A DNA stretch of 64,000 bases from JAGWBJ01 sp034423015 (GTDB taxonomy: Bacteria > Chloroflexota > Dehalococcoidia > Lucifugimonadales > JAGWBF01), in contig DAOUJG010000053.1 of NCBI GenBank assembly GCA_034423015.1, positions 1 to 64,000 on the forward strand. The letters run 5' to 3'. A program made the translations under genes and the position numbers. This document shows, piece by piece, positions 40,694 to 49,620 of this stretch. The first letter of the stretch is position 1. Each line of letters starts with the position of its first letter. Below the pieces are notes generated by a model. It saw only the letters and a list, made by a program, of their open reading frames with translations, was not told where the DNA came from and searched no databases.

Positions 40694-42178
40694 ATGGCCA
40701 AGAAGTCCTTCGTGGGCAAGACGTCCGCACCCGACTTTCCGCCGGGGCTGGACTGGCTCAACACCGACAGGCCCCTCTCCCTGCGGGACCTGCGGGGCAA
40801 GATCGTCATCCTGGACTTCTGGACCTACTGTTGAGTGAACTGCATGCACGTATTTCCGCAGTTGCGGAAACTGGAGCGCAAGTACCGGGACGAGCTGGCC
40901 GTGGTCGGCGTACACTCCGCCAAGTTCACCTCCGAGAAGGACACCGAGAACCTGCGCAAGGCGGTCATGCGCTACGAGCTGGAGCACCCGGTGGTCAACG
41001 ACAGCGAGTTCCAGGTGTGGAGCCAGTACGGGTGCCGGGCCTGGCCCACCCTCATGTTCCTGGACCCCATGGGCAAGGTGATCGGCAAACACGAGGGTGA
41101 GATCACCTTCGAGGACTTCGACCCGGTCATCCAGGAGATGGTGAGGGAGTTCGACGGCCTGGGAGTCCTGGACCGCTCGCCCCTGACCCACGCCGTGGAG
41201 CGGGAGGCGGGCTCACCCCTGTCCTTCCCCGGCAAGGTGTTGGCCGACGGGGCATCGGGCCGGCTGGTCATCTCCGACTCCAACCACAACCGGGTCATCG
41301 TGGCCACGTTGGACGGGGACGTCCAGGCGGTCATAGGCCAGGGAGAAGCGGGCCTGGCCGATGGGGACTTCTCCGAGGCCCGCTTCGACCACCCCCAGGG
41401 ACTGGCCCTGGATGGCGACATCCTGTACGTGGCCGACACGGAGAGCCACGCCGTCCGCAGGGCGGACCTGGCGGCCGGGCAGGTCGACACCATAGCGGGG
41501 ACGGGGCGCCAGGCCCGGGCATACCGCCAGGGCGGCGACCCCCGCACCTCGGACCTGAGCTCCCCCTGGGACCTGTGGCTCCACGAGGGGGTGCTGTTCA
41601 TCGCCATGGCGGGGATCCACCAGATCTGGTCCCTGGACCTGGGCCGCGGGAACATCGGGCCCTACGCCGGGAACGGGCGCGAGGCGCCGGTGGATGGGGC
41701 CCTGCTCAGCGCCTCCCTGGACCAGCCCAGCGGCATCACCGCCGACGGCCGTAAGCTGTACTTCGCCGACAGCGAGGCCAGCGCCATCCGGTCCGCCGAC
41801 CTGAGCCCCGGGGGCCGGGTCGACACCATCGTGGGCAAGGGCCTCTTCGTATTCGGCGACGTGGACGGCTCCGGCGACGACGTGCGCCTCCAGCACCCCC
41901 AGGGCATAGACCACCACGACGGCGTCCTCTACGTGGCCGACACCTACAACAACAAGGTCAAGCGGGTGTTTCCCAACACCCGCAGCGTCGTCACCTTCGC
42001 GGGCTCCGGCGAGCCGGGCCACCGGGACGGCGAGGCTTCCGAGGCGGCGCTCCACGAGCCCTCGGGGGTGAGCGTGGCCGCGGGCAGGGTGTTCGTGGCG
42101 GACACCAACAACCACGCCATCCGGACCGTGGACCTGGAGACGGGAGCGGTCGGCACCCTGGAGCTGAGGGGGGTCTAG
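40694..42178 (+). CDS. Candidate selenoprotein: thioredoxin-like/NHL-repeat protein (NHLRC2-like), TGA at codon 47
   Basis: 494 aa if TGA at 40832-40834 is read as selenocysteine. The frame from ATG 40694 gives ILDFWTYC, then TGA, then VNCMHVFPQLRKLE. The family has TYCCxNC here, so the TGA replaces exactly the first Cys of the CxxC redox pair, giving U47-V-N-C50. The hairpin TTTCCGC-AGTT-GCGGAAA follows, with its loop 25 nt after the TGA and G as second loop base, as expected for a bacterial SECIS. The Trx domain continues (VVGVHSAKFTSEKD, CRAWPTLMFLDPMG) to about residue 150, then a six-bladed NHL propeller. Automated calling would start at 40835 and lose the active site. No selA, selB, selC or selD is in the window. 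Single-base sequencing error is the main alternative. Confidence 0.8.
40853..40870 (+). promoter_or_regulatory. SECIS-like hairpin
   Basis: A perfect 7-bp stem (40853-40859 with 40864-40870) closed by loop AGTT. It lies inside the coding sequence, 18 nt after the TGA, and the loop starts 25 nt after it. Spacing and the loop G fit the bacterial SECIS consensus recognised by SelB. Confidence 0.65.
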
Positions 42179-42321
42179 CCAGGGCGCGGAACGGCCCGCC
42201 CGTCTTTGACACCGTTGCCGTAAGCCTGTAGGATAGTCGGACACCCTGACGGGTCGCTTCGAAGGGTAGCCAGCGCACAAATAGGCGCACATACAAGCCC
42301 ACAATTACAGGGGGCGCAAGT

Positions 42322-44604
42322 TTGCCAGACGAGAGTGACAACGGCGGGGCGAGGCCCTCGCTCCTTGAAGGGCCTCCCATAAACCGGGAGTTCGAGCGCG
42401 AGCTGGACCGGCTGGTGGCTCTGGCCAAGGAGGGGCACCGGCCCGAGGCCCACCTCTTCAACCCGCCCGACGACTGGATACTGTCCAAGATGCCCGTCCT
42501 CCAGGACATGCCCCAGGCGGACCAGGACAGGGTCCGGCGGGAGGCGGAGGAGCTGGACAAGGCGGCGGCCGAGGCCAACGCCGCCGGAAGGGCTGCCGCC
42601 CGGGCATGGCCCGAGGCGGTGGTACGTCTCGACAACGGCGGCCTGGCCTTCTTCAGCCAGCTCGGCGTCGTCCGCCGGCCCGACCTGACCCAATACTTCA
42701 TCGACGGCTTCTCCAGGAACCGGGACGCGCTGGCCTTCAGCGCCGAGAGCCAGGAGCTGTTCACCGACGTGCTGGCGCACATCAACGGGCGCCTCAGGGA
42801 GCTCCTGGACTCGGGACAGACGGTGATCCAGTCCGACCGGCAGATCGGCGACGCCCCGGGGCGCTCCTTCCACGCCAGGCAGCTCCTCTTCGGCGGCCGG
42901 TACATGCAGATCCCCCGCATGTGGCGCCAGCTCACCTTCGACCTGCCCAGGGAGGAGTGGACCTCGCCGCCGGACATCGTGGAGGTGTCCATCCCCCACT
43001 GGCTGGAGGACCTGGGCCTGGACGAGGCCCTCAAGGAGCGGGTCAGGGAAGCGGGGCTCACCCAGCTGGTGTTCAAGGCCCCGACCAGGGGGCTGTCCCT
43101 CCATCTGGGGTTCGACTACGTGGGCGAGCACAAGATGGGCCCCCTCTCCATCGCCATGTTCCTGGTCAAGCAGTCCCAGGGGCTGGCGGTGCAGGCGGCC
43201 CTCAGCATGGCCCGGACCAAGACGCTGCAGGGAAAGATGGCCAACACGGCCGTGGTGACCGTCGGGCCGTCCCTCCACGGCAAGAGCACACTGACCATCA
43301 TGATCGAGCTGGCAAACAGCCAGCTTGCCCGGACCCTGGGACTGCGCGAGGACCCCGCGGAGGGGGTCTACCCGATGAACGACGACATCGTCCTCCTCCA
43401 GCGGCTCCAGCCTCCCGTCGAGAGCGTCCACGACGGGAAGACGGTCACCGTGCCCTACTCCATCGACGGCACCGAGAACAGCCTGTACGCGGTGCCCTTC
43501 GGCCTGACCCGGGACGACGACCCCATCACCTACGACACCCTCAGGGGCAGCGCCGAAGCCCCCAACTCGGACGAGATGCTGGAGAACGTGCCCGTGGACC
43601 CGGACACCGGCGCCCCGAAGTACGGCGAGAACCCCGTCCGGAACATGCGGATGATCCTGTCCAGGCTAAGGCTGCTGGAGCGCAAGGGCTCCCAGCACCT
43701 GATGCGCTCCATCACCGGCGGGGAGCTGGAGCAGTCCGTGCACGTGCCCATGGATCACACCGACCGGGTCTTCTGGCAGGCCGTGATGCGCCAGAACACG
43801 GTGATCCCGCCGCTGAGGCGGGTCACCCTGCAGCAGTACATCCGCATCCTCATGTACGGTGAGGCGGTCCAGATGGGGGCCGCCATCGGCGCCATCGGCA
43901 GGCCCTACGTCGAGTACTTCTCGGACCCCTTCATCATCGGGCTGGAGGACGACAACGCCAACCTGATGTTCCATATCCTGCGGGAGATGGAGGCGGGGGG
44001 CCTGCCCCAGCACTACTACGCCTTCAACACCGGCGGCGTGGGCGCCGACACCAACGACGAGGCCAGCGGGGCCGCGTACAGGAAGATACCCAGGGAGCTC
44101 ACCCTGATGCTCCAGGAGGCCCTGCTGCGGGAGGCCGTGAAGTTCGAGCACGACCCGGTGCTGGGCTCCGACGTGGCCGTGGCCATCGTCGACGCCAACG
44201 GCAACACCGCGGTGGACCTCTCCCAGGAGTGGCTGCCCTGGAACATCTACGGCAACCAGGAGTACGCCCGCCGCATCGCCGAGCTGAGCCGGAGACGGTA
44301 CTACGGGCGGGACGCCTCGGACAAGGCTGGCATCCTGCGTTACACCAGGGTGACCAACGACCTGTACGACCTGCGGGACATACCCAACCCGGACAACGAA
44401 CGCGAGCTGGCCTGGTTGCTGTCGTTCTACTGGAACGTGGACCAGGCCTACAACAGCCTGCCGGAGCTGGCGGACCACCTGGGCAGGGGCGCCCGCCCCC
44501 GGAACGCCGACCTTTCGGCCCTGGCCGCCAAGTACCGGGACAGCGGACTGCACCTGCCGGGGGAGAGCGACGACCTGCTGAACAAGGTCGGGCTGGTCCT
44601 TTAG
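42322..44604 (+). CDS. PEP carboxykinase (ATP)-like P-loop protein
   Basis: 760 aa, not confidently assigned. GPSLHGKSTLTIMIEL (residues about 313-328) resembles the PEPCK/HPr-kinase-type P-loop; MNDDIVLL (about 351) could be the following acidic metal motif, and FNTGGVGAD (about 568) recalls the NTG motif of ATP-PEPCK. Other parts include GTENSLYAVPFGL and WLPWNIYGNQEYARRI. It is 200 residues longer than ATP-PEPCK and lacks the classical substrate Arg motif as far as can be seen. It may be a divergent carboxykinase or protein kinase. TTG start with weak GGGGGC upstream. Downstream of the selenoprotein, gap about 140 bp. Confidence 0.5.
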   Translation: MPDESDNGGARPSLLEGPPINREFERELDRLVALAKEGHRPEAHLFNPPDDWILSKMPVLQDMPQADQDRVRREAEELDKAAAEANAAGRAAARAWPEAVVRLDNGGLAFFSQLGVVRRPDLTQYFIDGFSRNRDALAFSAESQELFTDVLAHINGRLRELLDSGQTVIQSDRQIGDAPGRSFHARQLLFGGRYMQIPRMWRQLTFDLPREEWTSPPDIVEVSIPHWLEDLGLDEALKERVREAGLTQLVFKAPTRGLSLHLGFDYVGEHKMGPLSIAMFLVKQSQGLAVQAALSMARTKTLQGKMANTAVVTVGPSLHGKSTLTIMIELANSQLARTLGLREDPAEGVYPMNDDIVLLQRLQPPVESVHDGKTVTVPYSIDGTENSLYAVPFGLTRDDDPITYDTLRGSAEAPNSDEMLENVPVDPDTGAPKYGENPVRNMRMILSRLRLLERKGSQHLMRSITGGELEQSVHVPMDHTDRVFWQAVMRQNTVIPPLRRVTLQQYIRILMYGEAVQMGAAIGAIGRPYVEYFSDPFIIGLEDDNANLMFHILREMEAGGLPQHYYAFNTGGVGADTNDEASGAAYRKIPRELTLMLQEALLREAVKFEHDPVLGSDVAVAIVDANGNTAVDLSQEWLPWNIYGNQEYARRIAELSRRRYYGRDASDKAGILRYTRVTNDLYDLRDIPNPDNERELAWLLSFYWNVDQAYNSLPELADHLGRGARPRNADLSALAAKYRDSGLHLPGESDDLLNKVGLVL

Positions 44605-44605
44605 G

Positions 44606-45790
44606 CTACAGGCCGAAGGCCCGGGCCGCCCGGGCGAACCCCTCCATCGCTCCCTCCAGCACCCGGTCCTCGACGCAGTAGGAGATGCGGAAGTGGCCGG
44701 GCGTGCCGAACCCCCTTCCGGGGACCACCAGCACGTTGTGCTTCTGAAGCTCGTCCACGAAGGCCGCGTCGTCGTCGCCCGGGGCCCGCGGGAACAGGTA
44801 GAAGGCCCCCTGGGGCTTGAACGCCGAGTACCCCATGGTGGTCAGTTCACCGTGCAGGTAGTCCCGCTTCCGCTGGTAGTCGGCCACGTCCACGCTGGCG
44901 CCCTGGATCCTCCGGACGGCGTGCTGCATGAAGGCCGGCGCGTTCACGAAGCCCAGGATGCGGTTGCAGAAGGTGAGCCCGTCCACCAGCTCGTCGGCGC
45001 CCGGGTATCCGGGGTTCACAGCCACGTGCCCGATGCGCTCTCCGGGCAGGGCCAGGTCCTTGGCGTGGGAGGTCACGGCGATGGACGCGTCGTACCTGGG
45101 GAACACCTGCGGATACACCAGCCCGTCGTACAGGATGCGCCGGTAGGGCTCGTCGCTTATCAGGAATATCTCCGTACCGTGCTCCCTACCCTTGGCCGTC
45201 AGGAGCTCCCCCAGGTCCCTGAGCAGGGACTCGCCGTACACCGCGCCCGAGGGGTTGTTGGGCGAGTTGATGATGACTGCCCTGGTGCGCCCGTCTATGG
45301 ACCTCTCCAGGGCCTCCAGGTCGGGCTGGAAGTCCCTATCGCAGGGGACCACCACCGGCACGCCACCGTGGTTGTCGATGTAATAGCCGTACTCCACGAA
45401 GTAGGGGGCGAACACCGCCACCTCGTCGCCGGGGTCCAGGATGGTCTTGAGGACGACGTTCAGGGCCGCAGCGGCGCCGCAGGTCATGACGACGTGTCCG
45501 GCGGCGAAGGGGATGCCCGTCTCGTCCCGCAGGTAGGCCGCCACGGCCTCCCTGGTCTCCGGGTACCCGGCGTTGGGCATGTAGCGGTGCATCCCCTTGA
45601 CGGGGTGCTCGGCCAGGCGCAGCAGCTCCGTGTGAAACTGGGGCGGCGGCTCCACGACGGGGTTCCCCAGGGAGAGGTCGAACACCCGGTCCTCGCCGTG
45701 CTGCCTCTTCAGGGCGATGCCCGCCTCGAACATGCGGCGTATCCAGCCGCCCTCGTCCACGAATCGCTTGACCTTCTGCGAAAGGGCCAC
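44606..45790 (-). CDS. Class I/II aminotransferase
   Basis: 394-aa PLP enzyme, fold type I. Features: FDLSLGNPVVEPP, MTCGAAAALNVVLKTILDPG, Asn-Pro in INSPNNPSGAVY, Asp-Glu-Pro-Tyr in ISDEPYRRILY, PLP Lys in VTSHAKDLALPGERIG, and Arg near the end in FRISYC. Likely substrates are aspartate, alanine or an aromatic amino acid, not determinable here. Convergent with the PEPCK-like gene, 1 bp apart. Confidence 0.87.
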   Translation of the reverse strand: MALSQKVKRFVDEGGWIRRMFEAGIALKRQHGEDRVFDLSLGNPVVEPPPQFHTELLRLAEHPVKGMHRYMPNAGYPETREAVAAYLRDETGIPFAAGHVVMTCGAAAALNVVLKTILDPGDEVAVFAPYFVEYGYYIDNHGGVPVVVPCDRDFQPDLEALERSIDGRTRAVIINSPNNPSGAVYGESLLRDLGELLTAKGREHGTEIFLISDEPYRRILYDGLVYPQVFPRYDASIAVTSHAKDLALPGERIGHVAVNPGYPGADELVDGLTFCNRILGFVNAPAFMQHAVRRIQGASVDVADYQRKRDYLHGELTTMGYSAFKPQGAFYLFPRAPGDDDAAFVDELQKHNVLVVPGRGFGTPGHFRISYCVEDRVLEGAMEGFARAARAFGL

Positions 45791-45879
45791 GGTCCTACGT
45801 CCTCACATTCATTCTGGTCCAGGCCCTGTGGGCCGGCCCAGTCCACAGGGCCTGGTCGGGTGTCCAGCTCCTGGGCCCG

Positions 45880-45909
45880 TTGACACCCAAGGGGCCGTCT
45901 GGATATATT
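45880..45909 (+). promoter_or_regulatory. tRNA-Met promoter
   Basis: TTGACA (45880-45885), 18-bp spacer, TATATT (45904-45909), 12 bp before the mature tRNA 5' end. A near-consensus sigma-70 type promoter. Confidence 0.75.
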
Positions 45910-45921
45910 TAGATCACCCTT

Positions 45922-45997
45922 GGCAACGTAGCTCAGTGGTTAGAGCGGGCGCTTCATAAGCGCTAGGTCGGAGGTTCGAACCCTCCCGTTGCCACCA
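45922..45997 (+). tRNA. tRNA-Met(CAT), elongator type
   Basis: 76 nt including encoded CCA. Acceptor GGCAACG pairs with CGTTGCC, D-loop AGCTCAGTGGTTAGAGC, anticodon loop CTTCATAA, T-arm GGAGGTTCGAACCCTCC. The paired first base excludes initiator tRNA. A lysidine-modified Ile tRNA also has CAT, but the sequence resembles elongator Met. Confidence 0.9.
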
Positions 45998-46084
45998 CCA
46001 AGCCCATAATAGCATCCCAGGGAGTTCCCGTGCACAAGCCCGTGGTCCCGGAGAGAGTGCGAGACTCCGTTTACACGCCCTCCC

Positions 46085-46165
46085 CCTTTCTGACGAAAGC
46101 GGGAGCCCAGCATGCCCAGGTGTGGATTCCCGCTTACGCGGGAATGACGGTAGTGGGGATGGGAC
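46085..46165. repeat. Paired extragenic palindromes
   Basis: CTTTCTGACGAAAGCGGGAG, then GGATTCCCGCTTACGCGGGA and ATGACGG. The second part is a perfect hairpin. Related to the palindrome at 425-448. Confidence 0.6.
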
Positions 46166-46279
46166 CCGGACGGGCGGCTTTCACCTCTAAGGGGCGCCAG
46201 CCTGACACGAACTCCGTTGGGGCAGGCCAGCCGAGGCATGGGCGGCGCGGTAGGCGATGAACGGGAGTGGCGTCATCCG

Positions 46280-47437
46280 ATGAAGAAGCTGGGCCTCGTG
46301 GTGAACCCCGTCGCCGGCGTCGGGGGCAGGGTGGGGCTGAAGGGCAGCGACGGGCCCGACGTCCTGCGCAGGGCCAGGTCCCTGGGCGCGCTTCCCCGGT
46401 CTCCGGCGAGGGCCGTCCAGGCGCTGGAGGCATTGTCCGGGCTGCGGGACCGGGTCCGGGTGCTCACCTACCCCGGAGAGATGGGAGAGGACGAGGCCCT
46501 GCAGTGCGGCTTCTCCCCGGTGGTGTTGGGCTCCATAGTCAGGGGCCAGACCACCGCCGCCGACACCAGGGCCGCGGCCCACGCCATGGAGGAGCGGGGA
46601 GTGGACCTGCTCCTCTTCGCCGGCGGCGACGGCACCGCCAGGGACATCTGCGACGCCGTGGGCCGGCGGGTCCCCGCGCTGGGCATCCCCGCCGGCGTGA
46701 AGATGCACTCGGCCGTCTTCGCACTGACGCCCCGGCATGCCGGGGAGGTGGCCTCGATGCTGCTGACGGGCAGGCTGACCCGCACCCGCGACGCCGAGGT
46801 CATGGACGTGGACGAGGAGGCCTTTCGCCGGGGCGTGGTGGACGCTACCCTTCGCGGGTACCTGAGGGTCCCCGAGCAGCGGGAGATGGTGCAGGGCGCC
46901 AAGGCGGGCTCCCTTCCCGCTGAGGAGGAGGCGCTGCGGGGGATAGGGGCCCAGGTCGCCGCGACGATGGAGGAGGGGACCGCCTACGTGGTGGGCCCCG
47001 GCACCACCGCCGGTGCGGTGATGGACGCCCTGGGCCTGGAGGGCACGCTGCTGGGCGTGGACGTGGTGCTGGACGGGCGCCTGCAGCGCCGGGACGCCAA
47101 CGAGGCGCATCTCCTGGAGGTGGTCCGCGCCAGACCGTGCAAGCTGGTCCTGGGCGTCATCGGAGGCCAGGGCTACATCCTGGGGCGGGGCAACCAGCAG
47201 ATCAGTCCGGAGGTGCTCAGGGGCATCGAGACGGATAACGTCATCGTGGCCGCGACCAGGGAGAAGCTGCTGGCCCTGGAGGGAAGGCCGTTGCTGGTGG
47301 ACACCGGGGACGAGGGGCTGGACCGGCTGATGGAGGGCTTCACCAGAGTGGTGACCGGCGTCAACGAGCACCATGTCTACAGGATTGGAAGCCGGACCGG
47401 GCCCCCGGCCGTCCTCGACGAGGACCCCGCCCGCTGA
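46280..47437 (+). CDS. ATP-NAD kinase-like protein
   Basis: 385 aa. LGLVVNPVAGVGGRVGLKGS and the nucleotide motif LLLFAGGDGTARDI (GGDGT) place it in the NAD kinase/diacylglycerol kinase superfamily, in the long AcoX-like group. PALGIPAGVKMHSAVFALTP is characteristic of that group. Substrate unclear: NAD phosphorylation or a small-molecule kinase. ATG 46280 chosen where homology starts. Confidence 0.8.
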   Translation: MKKLGLVVNPVAGVGGRVGLKGSDGPDVLRRARSLGALPRSPARAVQALEALSGLRDRVRVLTYPGEMGEDEALQCGFSPVVLGSIVRGQTTAADTRAAAHAMEERGVDLLLFAGGDGTARDICDAVGRRVPALGIPAGVKMHSAVFALTPRHAGEVASMLLTGRLTRTRDAEVMDVDEEAFRRGVVDATLRGYLRVPEQREMVQGAKAGSLPAEEEALRGIGAQVAATMEEGTAYVVGPGTTAGAVMDALGLEGTLLGVDVVLDGRLQRRDANEAHLLEVVRARPCKLVLGVIGGQGYILGRGNQQISPEVLRGIETDNVIVAATREKLLALEGRPLLVDTGDEGLDRLMEGFTRVVTGVNEHHVYRIGSRTGPPAVLDEDPAR

Positions 47438-47481
47438 TACCATCGAAAAGAGAACGCCACCGCCCCGAGAGGAGACACCCC

Positions 47482-48324
47482 GTGAAGATAGGCGTCAACA
47501 TGAGGTTGATCGACGACTCGCCCGACGTCGCGGAGCTGGCCGCCCTGGCCGAGTCCCTGGGGTTCGAGTCCATCTGGCTGCCGGAGCACCCCATCATCCC
47601 GGTGCACACCGACAGCAAGTACGGCGGCACCCCCGACGGCTCCATCCCCCCGGACATGGCTCACGTGGCGGACCCCTTCATGGGGCTGGCCCGGGCCTCG
47701 GCCGTCACCACCACCCTGAACCTGGGCACGGGGATATGCCTGGTCCCCGAGCGCAACCCCCTTCTGCTGGCCAAGGAGATCGCCACCCTGGACATGCTGT
47801 CCGGCGGCCGGTTCATCTTCGGCATCGGCGCCGGCTGGCTGAAGGAGGAGACGGAGATAATGGGCGGCGACTTCGCCCACCGATGGAGCCAGACCCGGGA
47901 GTCCATCCTCGCCATGAAGGAGCTGTGGACCAGGGAGGAAGCGGAGTTCCACGGGAGGTTCTACGACTTCCCTCCGGTGCGGTCCTTCCCCAAGCCCGCC
48001 CGGAAGCCCCACCCGCCCGTCCTGCTGGGAGGGTTCGCGGCCAACGTCTTCAAGCGCGTGGCGGCCTGGGGCGACGGCTGGATGCCCACGAGGGTCACCC
48101 CGGAGCAGATCAGGGCTGGGAGGGCCACCATAGAGGAGCTGGCCGAGGCGGCGGGACGGGACCCGGCGGGCTTCGACGTGACCGTGTTCGGCGCCGACGC
48201 CGACCGGGACCTGATACGGCGGTTCCAGGAAGCGGGAGCGGACCGGGCCATCGTGTCCCTCCCGGCACCGGTGGGCGCAAGCGCCGCCACGGACCTGGAG
48301 GGACTGGCGAAGAAGGTCCTCTAG
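47482..48324 (+). CDS. LLM-class F420-type oxidoreductase
   Basis: 280 aa. MKIGVNMRLIDDSPDV, FESIWLPEHPIIP, LNLGTGICLVPERNPLLLAK, LSGGRFIFGIGAGWLKEE and PPVLLGGFA are typical of the F420-dependent luciferase-like group. GTG start after GAGAGGAG. Third of four LLM enzymes in the window and convergent with the fourth. Confidence 0.87.
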   Translation: MKIGVNMRLIDDSPDVAELAALAESLGFESIWLPEHPIIPVHTDSKYGGTPDGSIPPDMAHVADPFMGLARASAVTTTLNLGTGICLVPERNPLLLAKEIATLDMLSGGRFIFGIGAGWLKEETEIMGGDFAHRWSQTRESILAMKELWTREEAEFHGRFYDFPPVRSFPKPARKPHPPVLLGGFAANVFKRVAAWGDGWMPTRVTPEQIRAGRATIEELAEAAGRDPAGFDVTVFGADADRDLIRRFQEAGADRAIVSLPAPVGASAATDLEGLAKKVL

Positions 48325-48348
48325 CCGGCCCCGGGCGGGAATAACCCG

Positions 48349-49302
48349 CTAGACCCGGGGCGCCACCCGGGACGTGAACGCCTCCATGTACGCCACGCAC
48401 TCGTCGACGCTCCCGGCGTTGCGGGTGAAGTCCAGCACCAGGTATCCCACGCCCATGGCGTCGTAGGCGCGTACGTCCTCTGCTATCTGGCCGGCGCTTC
48501 CGGTGAAAGGCGCCCGTCCCTCGGGAGCGTCGGCGGAGTCCAGCCGGTAGTGGGGCGTCCGGTAGACCACCTGGACCTCCGAGGGGTCCCTCCCGGCCCT
48601 GCGGGCGCGGATGCCCAGCCGCCTTATGCCGTCGGCAAGCTCCTCGGGAGTGCCCATGGGAAAGTCGGGGTTGGAGCCGATGGGGTACCAGGCGTCCCCC
48701 AGCTCGGCGGTGCGGCGCAGGGCCCTGGGGCTCTCGCCTCCCACCCAGATGGGCGGGTGGGGCTTCTGGACCGGGTGGGGCAGGGACGATAGGTCCGAGA
48801 AGCGGCAGTATTGCCCCTCGAAGGACGGGTTGTCGCTGGTCCACAGCTCCTTATAGGCGCGGATGTACTCGTCGGTCACGGCCCCCCGCTCCTCGAACGG
48901 GGGGAGGCCCAGCGCGTCGAACTCCTCCTCCATCCAGCCCGCGCCGACCCCCACGACGAGCCTGCCTCCGGAGAGCACGTCCAGGGTCGCCAGGGCCTTG
49001 GCCGTCACCAGAGGGTTCCGGTGGGGGACGATGATGACGCTGGTCACCAGCCGGATGCGCGCCGTCTGTCCCGCCAGGAAGGAGAGCAGGGTAAGCTGCT
49101 CCATGGACTCTCCCAGGTCGCCGCCGGGGAACTCGCCGCCCTGGGAGTAGGGGTAGCGGGAGGCGATGCTGTTGGGAACGACGATGTGGTCGCCGGTCTG
49201 GAGGGAGTCGAACCCCATCTCCTCCCCGTGCCGGGCCAGGGTCCCCAGGGCCTCGGGCGTGGCCAGCGGCCCGCGGTTGGGCACGGTGAAGCCGTACTTC
49301 AT
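48349..49302 (-). CDS. LLM-class F420-type oxidoreductase
   Basis: 317 aa. MKYGFTVPNRGPLATPEAL, FDSLQTGDHIVVPNS, IRLVTSVIIVPHRNPLVTAK, LSGGRLVVGVGAGWMEEEF and PPIWVGGESPRALRR. ATG 49302 chosen: GGAGG stands just upstream, and the extra eight upstream residues are basic and unconserved. The substrate is unknown. Confidence 0.87.
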   Translation of the reverse strand: MKYGFTVPNRGPLATPEALGTLARHGEEMGFDSLQTGDHIVVPNSIASRYPYSQGGEFPGGDLGESMEQLTLLSFLAGQTARIRLVTSVIIVPHRNPLVTAKALATLDVLSGGRLVVGVGAGWMEEEFDALGLPPFEERGAVTDEYIRAYKELWTSDNPSFEGQYCRFSDLSSLPHPVQKPHPPIWVGGESPRALRRTAELGDAWYPIGSNPDFPMGTPEELADGIRRLGIRARRAGRDPSEVQVVYRTPHYRLDSADAPEGRAPFTGSAGQIAEDVRAYDAMGVGYLVLDFTRNAGSVDECVAYMEAFTSRVAPRV

Positions 49303-49464
49303 GGGGAGCCTCCTTCGCCCGGGCATCTACGCTGCATCCAGGGGACCCAGCTTGGGTGGGAGTATAGTGAAGGCCCATACCCGTGTCAAAGAAGCCGCGT
49401 GCAGACGCGACTTGCCCTGGCTCCGGCACTCCCGGGAAAGGAGACTCTTGCATAGCCCGTTGGC

Positions 49465-49540
49465 TGTCATTCCGAACGCAGCGGAGTGGAGTGAGGAATC
49501 TATCCATGCCGGCGAGTACCATGCCGCCGCCCTTGGGGCC
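49465..49540. repeat. MITE-like element end, copy D
   Basis: TGTCATTCCGAACGCAGCGG, then GAGGAATCTATCCATGCCGG and CGAGTACC. Same orientation and content as copy C near gyrB. Confidence 0.5.
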
Positions 49541-49545
49541 GGGTG

Positions 49546-49551
49546 TATAAT
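49546..49551 (+). promoter_or_regulatory. -10 box upstream of the PAC2 gene
   Basis: TATAAT preceded by TG at one base distance; transcript start near 49558. It lies at the edge of the MITE-like end, so the element may supply part of the promoter. Confidence 0.5.
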
Positions 49552-49620
49552 CTAAGGTGCCGGGTCGCGCCCGCGCCCTTGCCCAAGGCTTCCCCACGTC
49601 GTTCAGCAAGGCTCGATAAC

